DNA of 64,000 nucleotides, from contig NZ_CAAHFG010000001.1 of assembly GCF_900890425.1 (NCBI RefSeq), positions 434,001-498,000 of the forward strand. The letters run 5' to 3'. The position numbers and the translations under genes are program-made. Origin of the DNA: Pontiella desulfatans. GTDB lineage: Bacteria > Verrucomicrobiota > Kiritimatiellia > Kiritimatiellales > Pontiellaceae. The notes under the pieces were generated by a model, which was not told the DNA's origin, made no database searches, and saw only the letters and a list, made by a program, of their open reading frames with translations. Below, piece after piece: positions 1 through 9,000 of this stretch; within the stretch, counting starts at the first letter, position 1, and each line of letters begins with the position of its first letter.

Positions 1-59
1 TTGGATATGCCCAGTGCCTTTGCGATATCGCTATAAGTAATTCTTTGCTTGCTGCCCAT
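1..59 (-). CDS. LacI-family transcriptional regulator, N-terminal fragment
   Basis: Only the first 19 codons lie in the window; the gene runs off the left edge. Reading leftwards from the ATG at 59 gives MGSKQRITYSDIAKALGIS, which matches the start of the LacI-type helix-turn-helix (consensus like TIKDIAKxxGVS). A purine-rich AAGAGAG lies just upstream of the ATG. LacI-family proteins bind palindromic operators and respond to sugars or oligosaccharides. This gene is divergent from the esterase/lyase genes to its right, so it is a plausible local regulator of the polysaccharide locus. The sensor domain is not visible, so the effector cannot be guessed. Confidence 0.8.
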   Translation of the reverse strand, partial: MGSKQRITYSDIAKALGIS

Positions 60-98
60 GCTCTCTTTCTGTGTTTGGAAAAGTCGTAAATTCGGGGT

Positions 99-138
99 TT
101 GTACTGGTAAAACAAAATAGGGCTGTCAAATTGCCGGG
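99..138 (+). promoter_or_regulatory. Shared upstream element, copy 1 (putative operator/promoter)
   Basis: A ~40-bp stretch starting TTGTACTGGTAAAACAAAA recurs with few mismatches at 4105-4143, upstream of the first sulfatase. Both copies precede genes of the polysaccharide locus. TGGTAAAAC resembles a LacI-family half-site, and TTGT...ACAA forms a weak inverted repeat. This copy lies between the divergent LacI-type gene and the esterase. Its role as an operator is inference. Confidence 0.5.
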
Positions 139-196
139 ACAAGTCTATTTCTAGGTCGCAGTAGGTTTTTGGTTTAACGGGTTAGGAGAGGTGAGG

Positions 197-1159
197 ATGT
201 TGATTATGGTGGGCAGGTTGTTCAGGTGTATCTTCGCGGTTCTGTTGTTGGGCGGCGTTTCCTCCGGATACGGGCAGAAGGCGGCCGAGCAGGACGTGCT
301 CGATGCCTTCGAGTATGAAAAGGGCATCGTATACAAAATGGCCGGTGGCCAAAAACTGGATATGGTCTATTTCAAACCGCGGAACCCCAAGGCGGGGGAA
401 CAGGTGCCCTGGATGCTTTTTGTGCATGGCGGCGGCTGGCGCGGAGGAAATAAATTCAATGTGCTCCGGTCGGCGTTCTCCGGGACCTTGCAGCAGTTGA
501 CGGAGAATGGCATTGCCTGTTTCACCATTGAATATCGGTTAACCAAGAACCATGTCACCGCGTTTGATTCGGTGGTGGACTGCAAGGATGCGGCGCGTTT
601 CCTGCTCAAGAATGCTTCCACCTATAATCTCGATCCGGAGCGCTACGGCGTGTGGGGCGGGTCGGCCGGCGGGCATCTCAGTTTAATGACGGCGCTGGGG
701 CGGAATGAAGATTTTCCAGGGGATGCGGCGCTGGCGGAATACCAACCCTCGTTCAAGTGTGTGGCCTCCTATTTCCCGCTCACCTCGCTGGTGAATCCGG
801 AGGTGCTGTCGGGATCGAAGTTCGAGGATCCGGAAGTGCTGCGCCATGTTTTGGATGGATTGTTTTCGGAAAAACCGCAACTGGCCCGCCTGCTCAGCCC
901 GACCGAATATCTCACCAAGGATTCCCCGCCAATCCTGCTGCTGCATGGTGAAAAGGATACAACGCTATCCATCAAAAACTCACGCTACATGATGGACGTC
1001 GCCCAGGAAAAAGGGGCGGATGTGCAGTTGCTGTCGGTTAAAAACGCCGGGCATAGTTTTGGCGGAAAAAATATTTCGCCCTCCATGGAGGAGATTAATG
1101 CGGCGGCGGCCCAATTCATTCTTTCGAAGCTGACCGGAATATCAGCGGGGTCTGAATGA
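197..1159 (+). CDS. Secreted alpha/beta-hydrolase, BD-FAE-like carbohydrate esterase
   Basis: About 320 residues with an N-terminal signal peptide (LFRCIFAVLLLGG). HGGGW near residue 77 forms the oxyanion-hole motif, WGGSAGG near 155 carries the nucleophile Ser, and Asp in HGEKD (~254) and His in NAGHS (~286) complete the triad. This is the layout of the BD-FAE/acetyl-xylan-esterase-like group. It probably removes acyl groups from polysaccharide outside the cytoplasm. The start is taken as ATG 197, which has AGGAG at 184-188 eight bases upstream; GTG at 191 is too close to it. The stop overlaps the next start (ATGATGA), suggesting translational coupling. The true substrate is unknown. Confidence 0.85.
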   Translation: MLIMVGRLFRCIFAVLLLGGVSSGYGQKAAEQDVLDAFEYEKGIVYKMAGGQKLDMVYFKPRNPKAGEQVPWMLFVHGGGWRGGNKFNVLRSAFSGTLQQLTENGIACFTIEYRLTKNHVTAFDSVVDCKDAARFLLKNASTYNLDPERYGVWGGSAGGHLSLMTALGRNEDFPGDAALAEYQPSFKCVASYFPLTSLVNPEVLSGSKFEDPEVLRHVLDGLFSEKPQLARLLSPTEYLTKDSPPILLLHGEKDTTLSIKNSRYMMDVAQEKGADVQLLSVKNAGHSFGGKNISPSMEEINAAAAQFILSKLTGISAGSE

Positions 1160-2547
1160 TGAATAAAGCAGGATTTGTTTTAGCGATCGGTTTGGGCATC
1201 GCGGTTGCCGATGCTTATGCGGCAAAGGTAAAAGGCATCACGTCGGTGGCGCAGCTGGCTCATTATGCGGGCCAGAGCGGGAATGCCATCAAGATGAAGC
1301 CGGGCGTCTATCGGATGGAGGACTATCTGACGCCGCAAGTGATCAGCAATACCGTTCCGCACGAGGTGATGGGGGCGGCCATGATTACGTTCAGCGGAAG
1401 CAATAACACCTTTGATCTCACCGGGGTAACCATCGAGGTGAACACCGAGCTGCTGAACGATTTCCGAACGACCGTCATGGAGTTTTTTGTGACCGGCAGC
1501 AACAACCGGATCACGGGCCTGACGGTTACCGATGTCGGGAATGCCCCGACGGCCAAGGGCGGACAGTCGTTTGTGGTGGATGGCCAACGAAATGCCATTA
1601 TGGAGGTGACGCTGAACATGAGCGGCTCTGCGCCCTATGGCTATGGCGATCTGCTGGGCAAGGGCGGCGGCAGCCTGGCCCGCCTGCAGAAGCACAGCGG
1701 CCTGCTGGTGACGGGGGAGGATATTGTGATCCGCGACTGCTCCATTTATTCCCGATCTTTTGGTCACCTCTTTTTTGTGCAGGGCGGACGGAAGGTCCGT
1801 TTCGAAAACTGCTATGCCGAGGCCGTAACCCGTACCACCGATGAAATGCTGGCGGAAACCTCGGGCCCGGCCTTTGACGCCAATTTTGCGGCGGTTTACA
1901 AAAATTATGACGGCGAAAAAATCATCTCGCCGGGCTACACGAAATCCCTCAGCGAATGCGGCTTCCGCAACTATGGATCCGGCGGTCCGGAACGGCGCTC
2001 CACCGGGGCGATTTCGCTGATCAATTGCCGGGCAAAAAACTGCCGCATCGGTTTTGCTATGACGAAGGTCGATGGCGATATTCTCATCAAGGACTGCGAG
2101 GCCACCGGTTGCGAGGCGGGGTATAATATTGAAGGCGTGACCATCGAAAACAGCCGGGGCGATGCGGTGAACGGGCCGTTGCTCTACCTCAATGCCGGCG
2201 AAGCTTCTACGGTGGATCTGGCGTTGATGCCGGCCACCAATAAAACAACGGTTCATGCCCTGGCGACGATTGCGGGCGAAGACCATTCCGTGACGTTGAA
2301 ACGCTGGCGAAACATGGCCCGCGGGGCGATGCTGCCCATTTGCATGGGGACCACCCGGCCCGCGGCCTGTAATCCGTTTTCGCCGCTGGGGACGAAGCCG
2401 GCGTCCGGCATCACCCTGAACAACGAAACCGGCATGCCGGTGGAAATCGGATCCACCGTCCGCTCAAGCACCATCACCAGCACCAGTGCGGTGACCGACC
2501 ACGGTTCAGGCAATACGGTTTCGACCACTCAGAATCCTTCCGGGTAA
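1156..2547 (+). CDS. Secreted right-handed parallel beta-helix protein, paralogue A
   Basis: 463 residues with a signal peptide (AGFVLAIGLGIAVADAYA). The body is rich in short N/C/V-containing rungs typical of a right-handed parallel beta-helix, the fold used by many polysaccharide lyases. It shares with proteins at 6018, 9746 and 27124 the block GSxPYGYxDxxGKG, then KHS, SFGH, a CY pair and TRTTDEML. Invariant Lys, His and Arg are plausible lyase catalytic residues, but no named family could be assigned from sequence alone. It overlaps the esterase stop by 4 bases. A second ATG at 1159 is an equally good start. Confidence 0.8.
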   Translation: MMNKAGFVLAIGLGIAVADAYAAKVKGITSVAQLAHYAGQSGNAIKMKPGVYRMEDYLTPQVISNTVPHEVMGAAMITFSGSNNTFDLTGVTIEVNTELLNDFRTTVMEFFVTGSNNRITGLTVTDVGNAPTAKGGQSFVVDGQRNAIMEVTLNMSGSAPYGYGDLLGKGGGSLARLQKHSGLLVTGEDIVIRDCSIYSRSFGHLFFVQGGRKVRFENCYAEAVTRTTDEMLAETSGPAFDANFAAVYKNYDGEKIISPGYTKSLSECGFRNYGSGGPERRSTGAISLINCRAKNCRIGFAMTKVDGDILIKDCEATGCEAGYNIEGVTIENSRGDAVNGPLLYLNAGEASTVDLALMPATNKTTVHALATIAGEDHSVTLKRWRNMARGAMLPICMGTTRPAACNPFSPLGTKPASGITLNNETGMPVEIGSTVRSSTITSTSAVTDHGSGNTVSTTQNPSG

Positions 2548-2660
2548 TACCATCATCCGTTCGTAATCGATCCGCATCCGCAAACGCAGCAGTATGCACT
2601 CAAGGCGCTCAAAACCTATGGCGCATTTGCCGAGGCCTGGCTGGATGAGCTCGAGGATCT

Positions 2661-2759
2661 GGCCGTGTAGCAGTTGAGCGTGTCGAAACCATGCAGATGC
2701 TGCAGGCGCTGAAGTAGCGCCTGCTCGATATCGTCTTCGCCGATGATGTTCGGTGGCAT
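2661..2759 (-). pseudogene. Remnant of type I restriction enzyme R subunit, N-terminus
   Basis: The minus strand from ATG 2759 reads MPPNIIGEDDIEQALLQRL, then QHLHGFDTLNCYTA, very like the start of HsdR proteins (EDDIEQALxxRLQxLxGFxxLNCYTA). Similarity ends abruptly after about 33 codons, where unrelated sequence begins. It has the same orientation as the HsdM C-terminal remnant at 3854-4111. Together they look like the two ends of a deleted type I R-M operon. The rest of the 2548-2853 gap holds no convincing gene; a + strand stretch at about 2560-2670 looks codon-like (AEAWLDELEDLA) but has no start. Confidence 0.65.
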
Positions 2760-2853
2760 GTTGAAGCGCATTAAACACAAAAGGGTCGGGCGGCGCAAAA
2801 AATAATTTCAAACCCTTTTGCCCGTTCCGCGGTTTTCATGCTAAGCCTCTTCC

Positions 2854-3777
2854 ATGGAAAAGGGCGCATACGATCCGGAAAAGCATCATCGACGATCGAT
2901 CCGGCTGAAGGGGCATGATTATGCGGGCGGCGGGCTTTATTTCATCACCCTCTGCGCGCATCGGGATGCCATCGCCGCCATGCAAGGCAAGCCCTTCGCA
3001 CCTATGAAAGCGCTCATTGCTGAGCGCATGGCCATTACCGCCGAAAAAAATCCTCAGATGGAATGGGGCGAAAGCATCATCATGCCCGATCATTTCCATG
3101 CGCTCATCCGCATCCGTAAAGGGGGCTCCCTCGATTTGGGGAATATCATTGGCGGATTCAAGGCTGGCGTTTCTCGGGAATGGCGCAGGGACGAGGCAGG
3201 CAAAGCGGGCAAGGCAGGCCTTGCCCGTACGGGCGGGATCGCTCCCGCCCTTCCCCGGGAAATGCGCATCTGGCACCGCAATTATTATGAAATGATTGTG
3301 CGCTCGGCGGAAGCGGAGGCGAAGATTGCAGAATATATCCGGATGAATCCCTGGCGGTGCGTGCAGGAGCTGGGCAGTGGCCTGCGCGGCATGGGCAACC
3401 CGGCGCTGTGGAATGCCGAAAAGATGGGCGTGCTCTGCAGCCGCAATGCGCCGCGCCCCAAAAGCATCCCGAAAGCGGCGGTCTACCTGGGCGGCTTCCA
3501 TTCGCCGATGGAAAAGGAAATCCTTGAAAAGCTGCTGGAGCACAAACGCCCCGTGATCTGGTGCCCGGCGTGGGGGCTGGAACGGGCCGCATTTGCACCG
3601 GGCGTGCGGGAAGCCCAGGAACAAAATCGGATGCTGATCCTCGAAATGCGCGATACGGCGGGCAATCTGGCGGCGGCCGAGGCGCGCAACCGCTTTGTGT
3701 TGGAACACGCCGACCAGCGATGGATCTCGTATGTGCAGCCGGGCGGCATGCTCGCCCACCTCCTGCGCGAAGGGTAG
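2854..3777 (+). CDS. REP-associated Y1 transposase (RAYT) with a DprA/LOG-like C-terminal extension
   Basis: 307 residues. The start RRSIRLKGHDYAGGGLYFIT, the HUH motif in MPDHFHALI (His80, His82) and the catalytic Tyr region WHRNYYE (Tyr144/145), followed by EYIRMNPWR, are diagnostic of the TnpA-REP/RAYT branch of Y1 single-strand transposases, which act on palindromic REP sequences. Typical RAYTs end soon after. Here residues ~190-307 form an extra domain with GGFHSPMEKE, a CPAWGLE loop and EARNRFVLEHAD, which resembles the Rossmann fold of DprA/LOG-like proteins (compare RNR in DprA). Two perfect hairpins lie in-frame at residues ~118-133. No signal peptide. Surrounded by type I R-M remnants. 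Confidence 0.85.
   Translation: MEKGAYDPEKHHRRSIRLKGHDYAGGGLYFITLCAHRDAIAAMQGKPFAPMKALIAERMAITAEKNPQMEWGESIIMPDHFHALIRIRKGGSLDLGNIIGGFKAGVSREWRRDEAGKAGKAGLARTGGIAPALPREMRIWHRNYYEMIVRSAEAEAKIAEYIRMNPWRCVQELGSGLRGMGNPALWNAEKMGVLCSRNAPRPKSIPKAAVYLGGFHSPMEKEILEKLLEHKRPVIWCPAWGLERAAFAPGVREAQEQNRMLILEMRDTAGNLAAAEARNRFVLEHADQRWISYVQPGGMLAHLLREG
3207..3250. repeat. Two adjacent perfect hairpins inside the RAYT gene
   Basis: GGGCAAGGC-AG-GCCTTGCCC (3207-3226) and GGGCGGGA-TCGC-TCCCGCCC (3231-3250) are separated by GTAC. Both are perfect palindromes with 9- and 8-bp arms, like a BIME. They encode in-frame residues between the HUH half and the Tyr half of the transposase, a normally variable loop. Confidence 0.8.
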
Positions 3778-3790
3778 GGCGGATTTTTTT

Positions 3791-3823
3791 AACCACGGAA
3801 CACCTAGTACAGAATACACGGAT
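3791..3823. repeat. Degenerate ACCACGGA-family repeat
   Basis: AACCACGGAACACCTAG...ACACGGAT resembles one arm of the dispersed ACCACGGA/ACCACAAAGGCAC repeats found at 28579, 29319, 30479 and 31868. This copy lacks a clear second arm. It sits in the gap between the RAYT gene and the HsdM remnant. Confidence 0.4.
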
Positions 3824-3853
3824 AGGGATCAGCTGGAATTTGCTTCCAGCTCT

Positions 3854-4111
3854 TCATTGCTCATTCACCAGGGCGCTGATGTTTGCTGAGATTGTTTTTT
3901 CCAGATCTGAGGCTTGCTTGTTCAGGTTGGCGAATTCCTCATTCATCCCAATCAACTCCTCCAAAAACTCCTCCTCGGTTTTGCCGTCTTCTTCGATGAC
4001 GACGCCGACGTAGCGGCCGGGGTTGAGGGAATAGTCCTGTTCGGCGACTTCGGCGGGGGTGGCAAGTTTGCAGAGGCCGTCGTAGGTTTCGCCGAGGGCT
4101 GCGGTTGTACA
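3854..4111 (-). pseudogene. Remnant of type I modification methylase M subunit, C-terminus
   Basis: The minus strand reads ...ALGETYDGLCKLATPAEVAE, then QDYSLNPGRYVGV, an acidic EEDGKTEEEF and a coiled-coil tail NLNKQASDLEKTIS, ending in a stop at 3854-3856. This is the well-known C-terminal end of HsdM (YSLNPGRYVGV followed by a helical tail). The catalytic NPPF part and the start are missing. The 5' junction coincides with the second copy of the shared upstream element (4105-4143), suggesting a rearrangement joined the sulfatase promoter to this relic. Confidence 0.75.
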
Positions 4112-4143
4112 GGTAAAACAAAACAGGGCTGTTCAATTCCGGG
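4105..4143 (+). promoter_or_regulatory. Shared upstream element, copy 2 (putative operator/promoter)
   Basis: Starts TTGTACAGGTAAAACAAAAC and aligns along its whole ~40 bp with 99-138. It lies about 115 bp upstream of the sulfatase start. The interval 4144-4257 holds no other gene. An operator for the LacI-type regulator at the left edge is a reasonable inference. Confidence 0.5.
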
Positions 4144-4257
4144 GGCAGGGGTTTTTATAGCCGCCAGCTTTGGCATGCGCTGGAAGACGATCACGGATCG
4201 CGGGTGCACGACCTGGCCGTTTGATCGGGACGGCTGTTTTTACCTGGAGGCGGAATG

Positions 4258-5865
4258 ATGAAAAATAGGGTTTTAGGGGCGGTAGTCGCGTTGTCGGCAT
4301 CGGTTGGTTTTGCGGAAAGTTCTCAACAGCAGCCGATGAACGTGGTGGTGATCACGACCGATCAGCAGCGCTCGGATGCGGTGGGCGCGTGGGGCCATGA
4401 GCACATGGTTACGCCCAACATGGATCGGCTGGTGCGCGAGGGGATCAGCTTTAAGCGGAGCTACGTTTGCGGGTCCACCTGCGTGTCGTCCCGCGCGGCG
4501 TTCTATACCGGGCAGTTTGCGCATAACACGGGTTGCTATGGGTTCCAGGAGTGGGCGCACAACCGCAGCTGGGTGGAGGAGATCCGCGATGCGGGCTACT
4601 ACACGGCGGCGATGGGCAAGGTGCACCATTATCCGGCCACCGCCATGATGGGCTACAACGAACGCCTCTATACGGAAAACTTTCCGGACCTGACGAAATC
4701 GTACGACGACTATGCGAACTATCTGAAGGCGGAAGGCCAGCCGAGTCCGTGCAAGATTCTGACGCAGGGCGGCGACTGGATGAACAAGCATGCGTCCAAC
4801 GCGTTTCCGCTCGAGGAAAAATACCATGTGGACCAGTTTGTCGGCCGCATGGCGACGCGCTGGATTAAGGACTATGAAAAGGAACAGCCGTTCTTCCTGC
4901 ACATCGGTTTCCAGGGGCCGCACGATCCGTATGATCCGCCGCAGCGTTTTCTGGACATGTATGCCGATAAGGAGGTGCCGCTGCCGCGTTTCGATGTGGG
5001 CGGCCTGGCCGCCCGTCCGCCGCAGTATGCGCGGTTTATGGAGGCATGCCGCAATCCGCTGATGTTTGATTCGGGGCCGCATTTTGGCGTCTGGGCCGTC
5101 GACCTGACGGGCATGGATGACGCTGCGTTCCGCCGGATGCGGAAACACTATTATGCCAAGATCACCGGCATCGACTACCAGGTCGGCAAGATTCTCGACA
5201 TGCTCGAAGCAAAGGGGCTGATGGACAACACCCTGATTATCTTCACCTCCGACCACGGCGACAACCTCGGCGATCACGAGCTGATTTATAAATGGCTGAT
5301 GACGGAGCAGTCGGTGCAGGTACCGATGGTGGTTCGCCTGCCGGGCGCGGCGCGCGCCGGCGAAGTGGACGACGGTCTGTTTACGCAGATGGATGTGGGG
5401 CCGACGGTTCTGACGGCGCTTGGCCTGGAGGTGCCGCAGCGGCTCGATGGTTCCAGCAATTGGAAACGCATCACCGAAAACGACCGCAGCGAGGTGCCGG
5501 ACATGGTGTTCTGCGAGGACAACTATCTGACGATGGTGCGCACCGACGACCGCAAGCTGATCTATTATGCAGGCCAGCCGGAAGAGGAATATTTCAACAT
5601 GGAGAAGGATCCGTGGGAGGAACATAACCTCGCGCAGCATCCGGATTACGCGCGGGAAATCCTCGAACTCAAAGCCGACATGCTCCAGTGGCTGACCGTT
5701 TCCCGCTACCTCGGGTCGCTCTCGCACATCAACCAGCCGTCCGGCAAGCGCGACAAATGGCCGGCGAACCATCCGGAGGATCCCTACATCCTGAGTTGTT
5801 CGCCGAAGACGCCGGAGTATCGGGCCGAGTGCGACCGGATCGCAGCGGAAGCGCGCAAGAAATAG
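4258..5865 (+). CDS. Exported formylglycine-dependent sulfatase with atypical CVSSR motif
   Basis: 535 residues with signal peptide (LGAVVALSASVGFA). VVVITTDQQRSD carries the metal-binding Asp; CVSSRAAFYTG (Cys75) is the position of the catalytic Cys converted to formylglycine; TSDHGDNLGDH supplies later metal ligands. Class S1 sulfatases hydrolyse sulfate esters. The usual motif is C-x-P/A-x-R; here the third position is Ser, so conversion by a formylglycine-generating enzyme may be less standard. ATG 4258 has GGAGG seven bases upstream; ATG 4255 is the alternative. It likely desulfates polysaccharide in the periplasm. No maturation enzyme is encoded in the window. Confidence 0.92.
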   Translation: MKNRVLGAVVALSASVGFAESSQQQPMNVVVITTDQQRSDAVGAWGHEHMVTPNMDRLVREGISFKRSYVCGSTCVSSRAAFYTGQFAHNTGCYGFQEWAHNRSWVEEIRDAGYYTAAMGKVHHYPATAMMGYNERLYTENFPDLTKSYDDYANYLKAEGQPSPCKILTQGGDWMNKHASNAFPLEEKYHVDQFVGRMATRWIKDYEKEQPFFLHIGFQGPHDPYDPPQRFLDMYADKEVPLPRFDVGGLAARPPQYARFMEACRNPLMFDSGPHFGVWAVDLTGMDDAAFRRMRKHYYAKITGIDYQVGKILDMLEAKGLMDNTLIIFTSDHGDNLGDHELIYKWLMTEQSVQVPMVVRLPGAARAGEVDDGLFTQMDVGPTVLTALGLEVPQRLDGSSNWKRITENDRSEVPDMVFCEDNYLTMVRTDDRKLIYYAGQPEEEYFNMEKDPWEEHNLAQHPDYAREILELKADMLQWLTVSRYLGSLSHINQPSGKRDKWPANHPEDPYILSCSPKTPEYRAECDRIAAEARKK

Positions 5866-5882
5866 TTCGCGCAACGCAAACG

Positions 5883-5918
5883 GGAGGGGTGCCTGCTGGC
5901 CGGACCGCAGGTGCGCCC
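5883..5918. repeat. Degenerate GGAGGGG-type palindromic repeat
   Basis: GGAGGGG...TGGCCGG...GTGCGCCC matches the order of blocks in the intact repeat at 24502-24549 but with poorer pairing. It lies just after the sulfatase stop, a usual place for REP-like elements. Confidence 0.45.
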
Positions 5919-6017
5919 ATGCGCCTGGTTTTTGCGTCCTGCCTCCTGGATTAACAAGGTAACCTTCATATGGGCTTAATTTTATCCGATAGCGTGTATA
6001 TCTAGGGATCCAAAAAA

Positions 6018-9000
6018 ATGAGGATCCGTCGGATGACACATATAGCGATCAGTAAGATTTGTTTTTTTTCCGTGCTGCTGCTCTTGGCGGTTTCTGCGCC
6101 GGCGGTGGATTTTGTCTGGGATAACAGCGAAGGGGACAACGATTTCGCCAATCCGTTAAACTGGGTTGGCGATGCCTTTCTTGCTTCCGAAACGGCCGTG
6201 GTGGATCTGGCGGGAATCAATAAAGCGGTGCTGGGCAGCGGTTCCCCTGCAAACATAGATGTGCTTCGAATCGGTTACAACGGATCGGATGGAGCGTTTG
6301 AACAGACGGGCGGTACGCTCACGGCTACCTCAAATCCCGGCGCGGTGAGCCGGGTCGGAAACGGCTCCGGGAAAACCGGTTCGTGGTTAATGACCGGCGG
6401 GACAGCCAACATCAACGCCATTCAACTGGGGCTAGGCAGCGGCACCGGCGATCTAACCCTTGCCGGCGGCACCATGGCCATTGCTCGCGGCTATAATGAC
6501 TACAGTCTTCATGTGGGGGCCGGGGGAACCGGAATGATTGAAATTGCAGGGGGTTCCCTGAATACCCGAACGGGCGTCATTATCGGAAACGGCAGCACCT
6601 TCAAGGTGACCGGCAGTGCGGCGGCAACCATTGGCATCGGCAGCCACGGGCTGCTGGATGGCCGATGGATGCAAGCCGCCGGCGGAGTGCTGTGCGTCGG
6701 CATTGATACGACACCCACCGGGGTCAGCAAAATTTTTGTTGATGAAATCGATGGAACAACCGGGGTTTCCTGGGATGGCAACGTGACGTTTGAGGCCGGC
6801 TCCCTGCTTGATGTCGGGTATCTGGCTGCAACCAATCCGGGCACCTTTACCGTGATGGAATGGGATGGCGTTGTAACCAATAACGGCCTCGCGTTTGCCC
6901 CTTCGGTGGATACCAACGTCTGGAGCTTTAATGTGGATGCGCTGAACAAGCGGTTGACCGTAACGGCAGCAGGCACCGCCCCGGGACGCACCGCCGTAAC
7001 GGTAAATAGCCTGGCCGGCTTGAAGCTGTATCTGAACGCAACGGATCATGATGTAACCATGGCGCCGGGTACCTACCGCATAACTCCTGCCGACGTGACC
7101 TCCGGACTGTTTCCTGATTCCCACCTGTTTGAATTCATCGGTTCGAGCAACGTGTATGATTTTACGGGGGTAACCTTTGAAATCGAAACGGATGTGTTTC
7201 AGTCGTTCGGCGGCATCGATGTCAAAGAAATTGCTGTTTTCGGAGAAGGTCAGGTGCTGAAAAACCTGACCTTGACGGATATCGGGAACACGCGGCCTTC
7301 AAAAACCGCGCTGGGTGTGCTGCTGGATGGTGTCGGCAACCGGGTCGAGGGGTTCAACGTGACGGTGCGCGGCTCACAGCCCTATGGCTATGGCGATATT
7401 TTCGGCAAGGGCAGCGGCTATGTGATCAAGCACTTCAAGCACTCCGCCATTCTGGTCCGGGGCGAGGATAACCATCTGTTGAACTGCAAGGTCTTCCATC
7501 GGGCGTATGGTCACGGCATTTTCTGCCAGGGTTCCATCAATGCCGTGATTGAGGGTTGCTATGTGGAGGGCGAGGTCCGGTCGTCGGATGATGTGCTGGC
7601 GGAGGCCGGTTCCGGGTCGTCGGCCGACAATGTGGATTTCCGGACCAACTGGGGCGAGGACGAAAACGGGGAGAATGGATATACGCTCCAGCCCGGCTGG
7701 ATGTTCAGCTGCCAGGAGGATGGCATCCGTTGTTACAACACCGGGGTGGGCCTGGAAGGAACCAACACGGTGAATACAGCCAATATCCAGGTCATCGACT
7801 GCACCGTGAATCAGATGCGTTCCGGGGTGACGATCGGATTCTGCAACAATACCAAGTATGTCGAAAACTGCGTGGTCCTTGGAGTGGAAGGGGGCTACTG
7901 GGTGGGAACCGAAGGGGAAATTGTTGAATGCGCCGGCAATGCCGTTTATGGAAAGCTGCTGGGGAATGCCTACCAGACCGACCGGGACAGCGTGGTGGAT
8001 CTGACCGTCCTGGATAATACGGGCCGATATGGAAATACGATTCTCGCCTATACCGGCGGTTCCCGCCACGACCTGACCTTCCGGAGCAGGGATGCCTATG
8101 TCGATCCCAACCTGCGCATCATGATTGCGGGCATCCGTACGGGCATTCGCGAGTATGTCGTGAATCCGACTTACAACGATTTTTCCACCACCGACGTCGA
8201 GTTATACAACCACACGCAGTATCCGGTGGAAATGAATACGAAGAGCACGGGAACCAGCGGCCGGACGGATGGAAGTGTCGTGGATTACGGCACCGGGAAC
8301 AGCCTCGCTCAGATTCCGGTAACCACCGCGGGCGGTTACGGGGTGGTTCAGACCATCCAGGCGGAAGAATTTTCAACGCAGAGCGGCGCGTCGATTCAGA
8401 CCCGGGGGGATGGCATCCGCCATATGGGCGCCGCAAATGACGGCGACTGGATCTGCTTCGAGGACTTTTTCATGGGTTCGGGCCCCAACCGGTTTGAGGC
8501 GTTTGTGATGGGCGGTGCCGCTGCCGGAAGTATTGAACTGCGGCTCGATGGGGCGGCAGGAACACTCATCGGAACCTGCCCGGTGGCTGCCGGTTCAGGA
8601 GCATGGGTCGCCGAAACCATCACGCTGAATGAGCCGCGCGGCAAGCGTGATCTCTATCTGGTCTTCAAAGGAACCGCCGGGGCACTGCCCGGACTGGATC
8701 GCTTCCGTTTCTACGTCGAGTTTCCCGGCAGGAAAGCGGCCAAGGGGCTGGTGGGTCATTGGAAATTTGACGAGACCGCCGGAACGGTTGCATCCGACTC
8801 CTCGGGCTACGGACACCACGGCACCATGGCGAATGCCGCGTGGGTGAGCGGGAAGAAGGGCGGCGCGCTCGATTTCGGAGCAGGAGCTTCGACCGTTTCC
8901 ATTCCGTCGAATGCGTTTGATTCGGTTCAGGAAGAAATCACCATCGCCTGCTGGGCTTTCGGCGATGCCGCCCAGCCAACGGCGGACTCCCTGTTCTATG

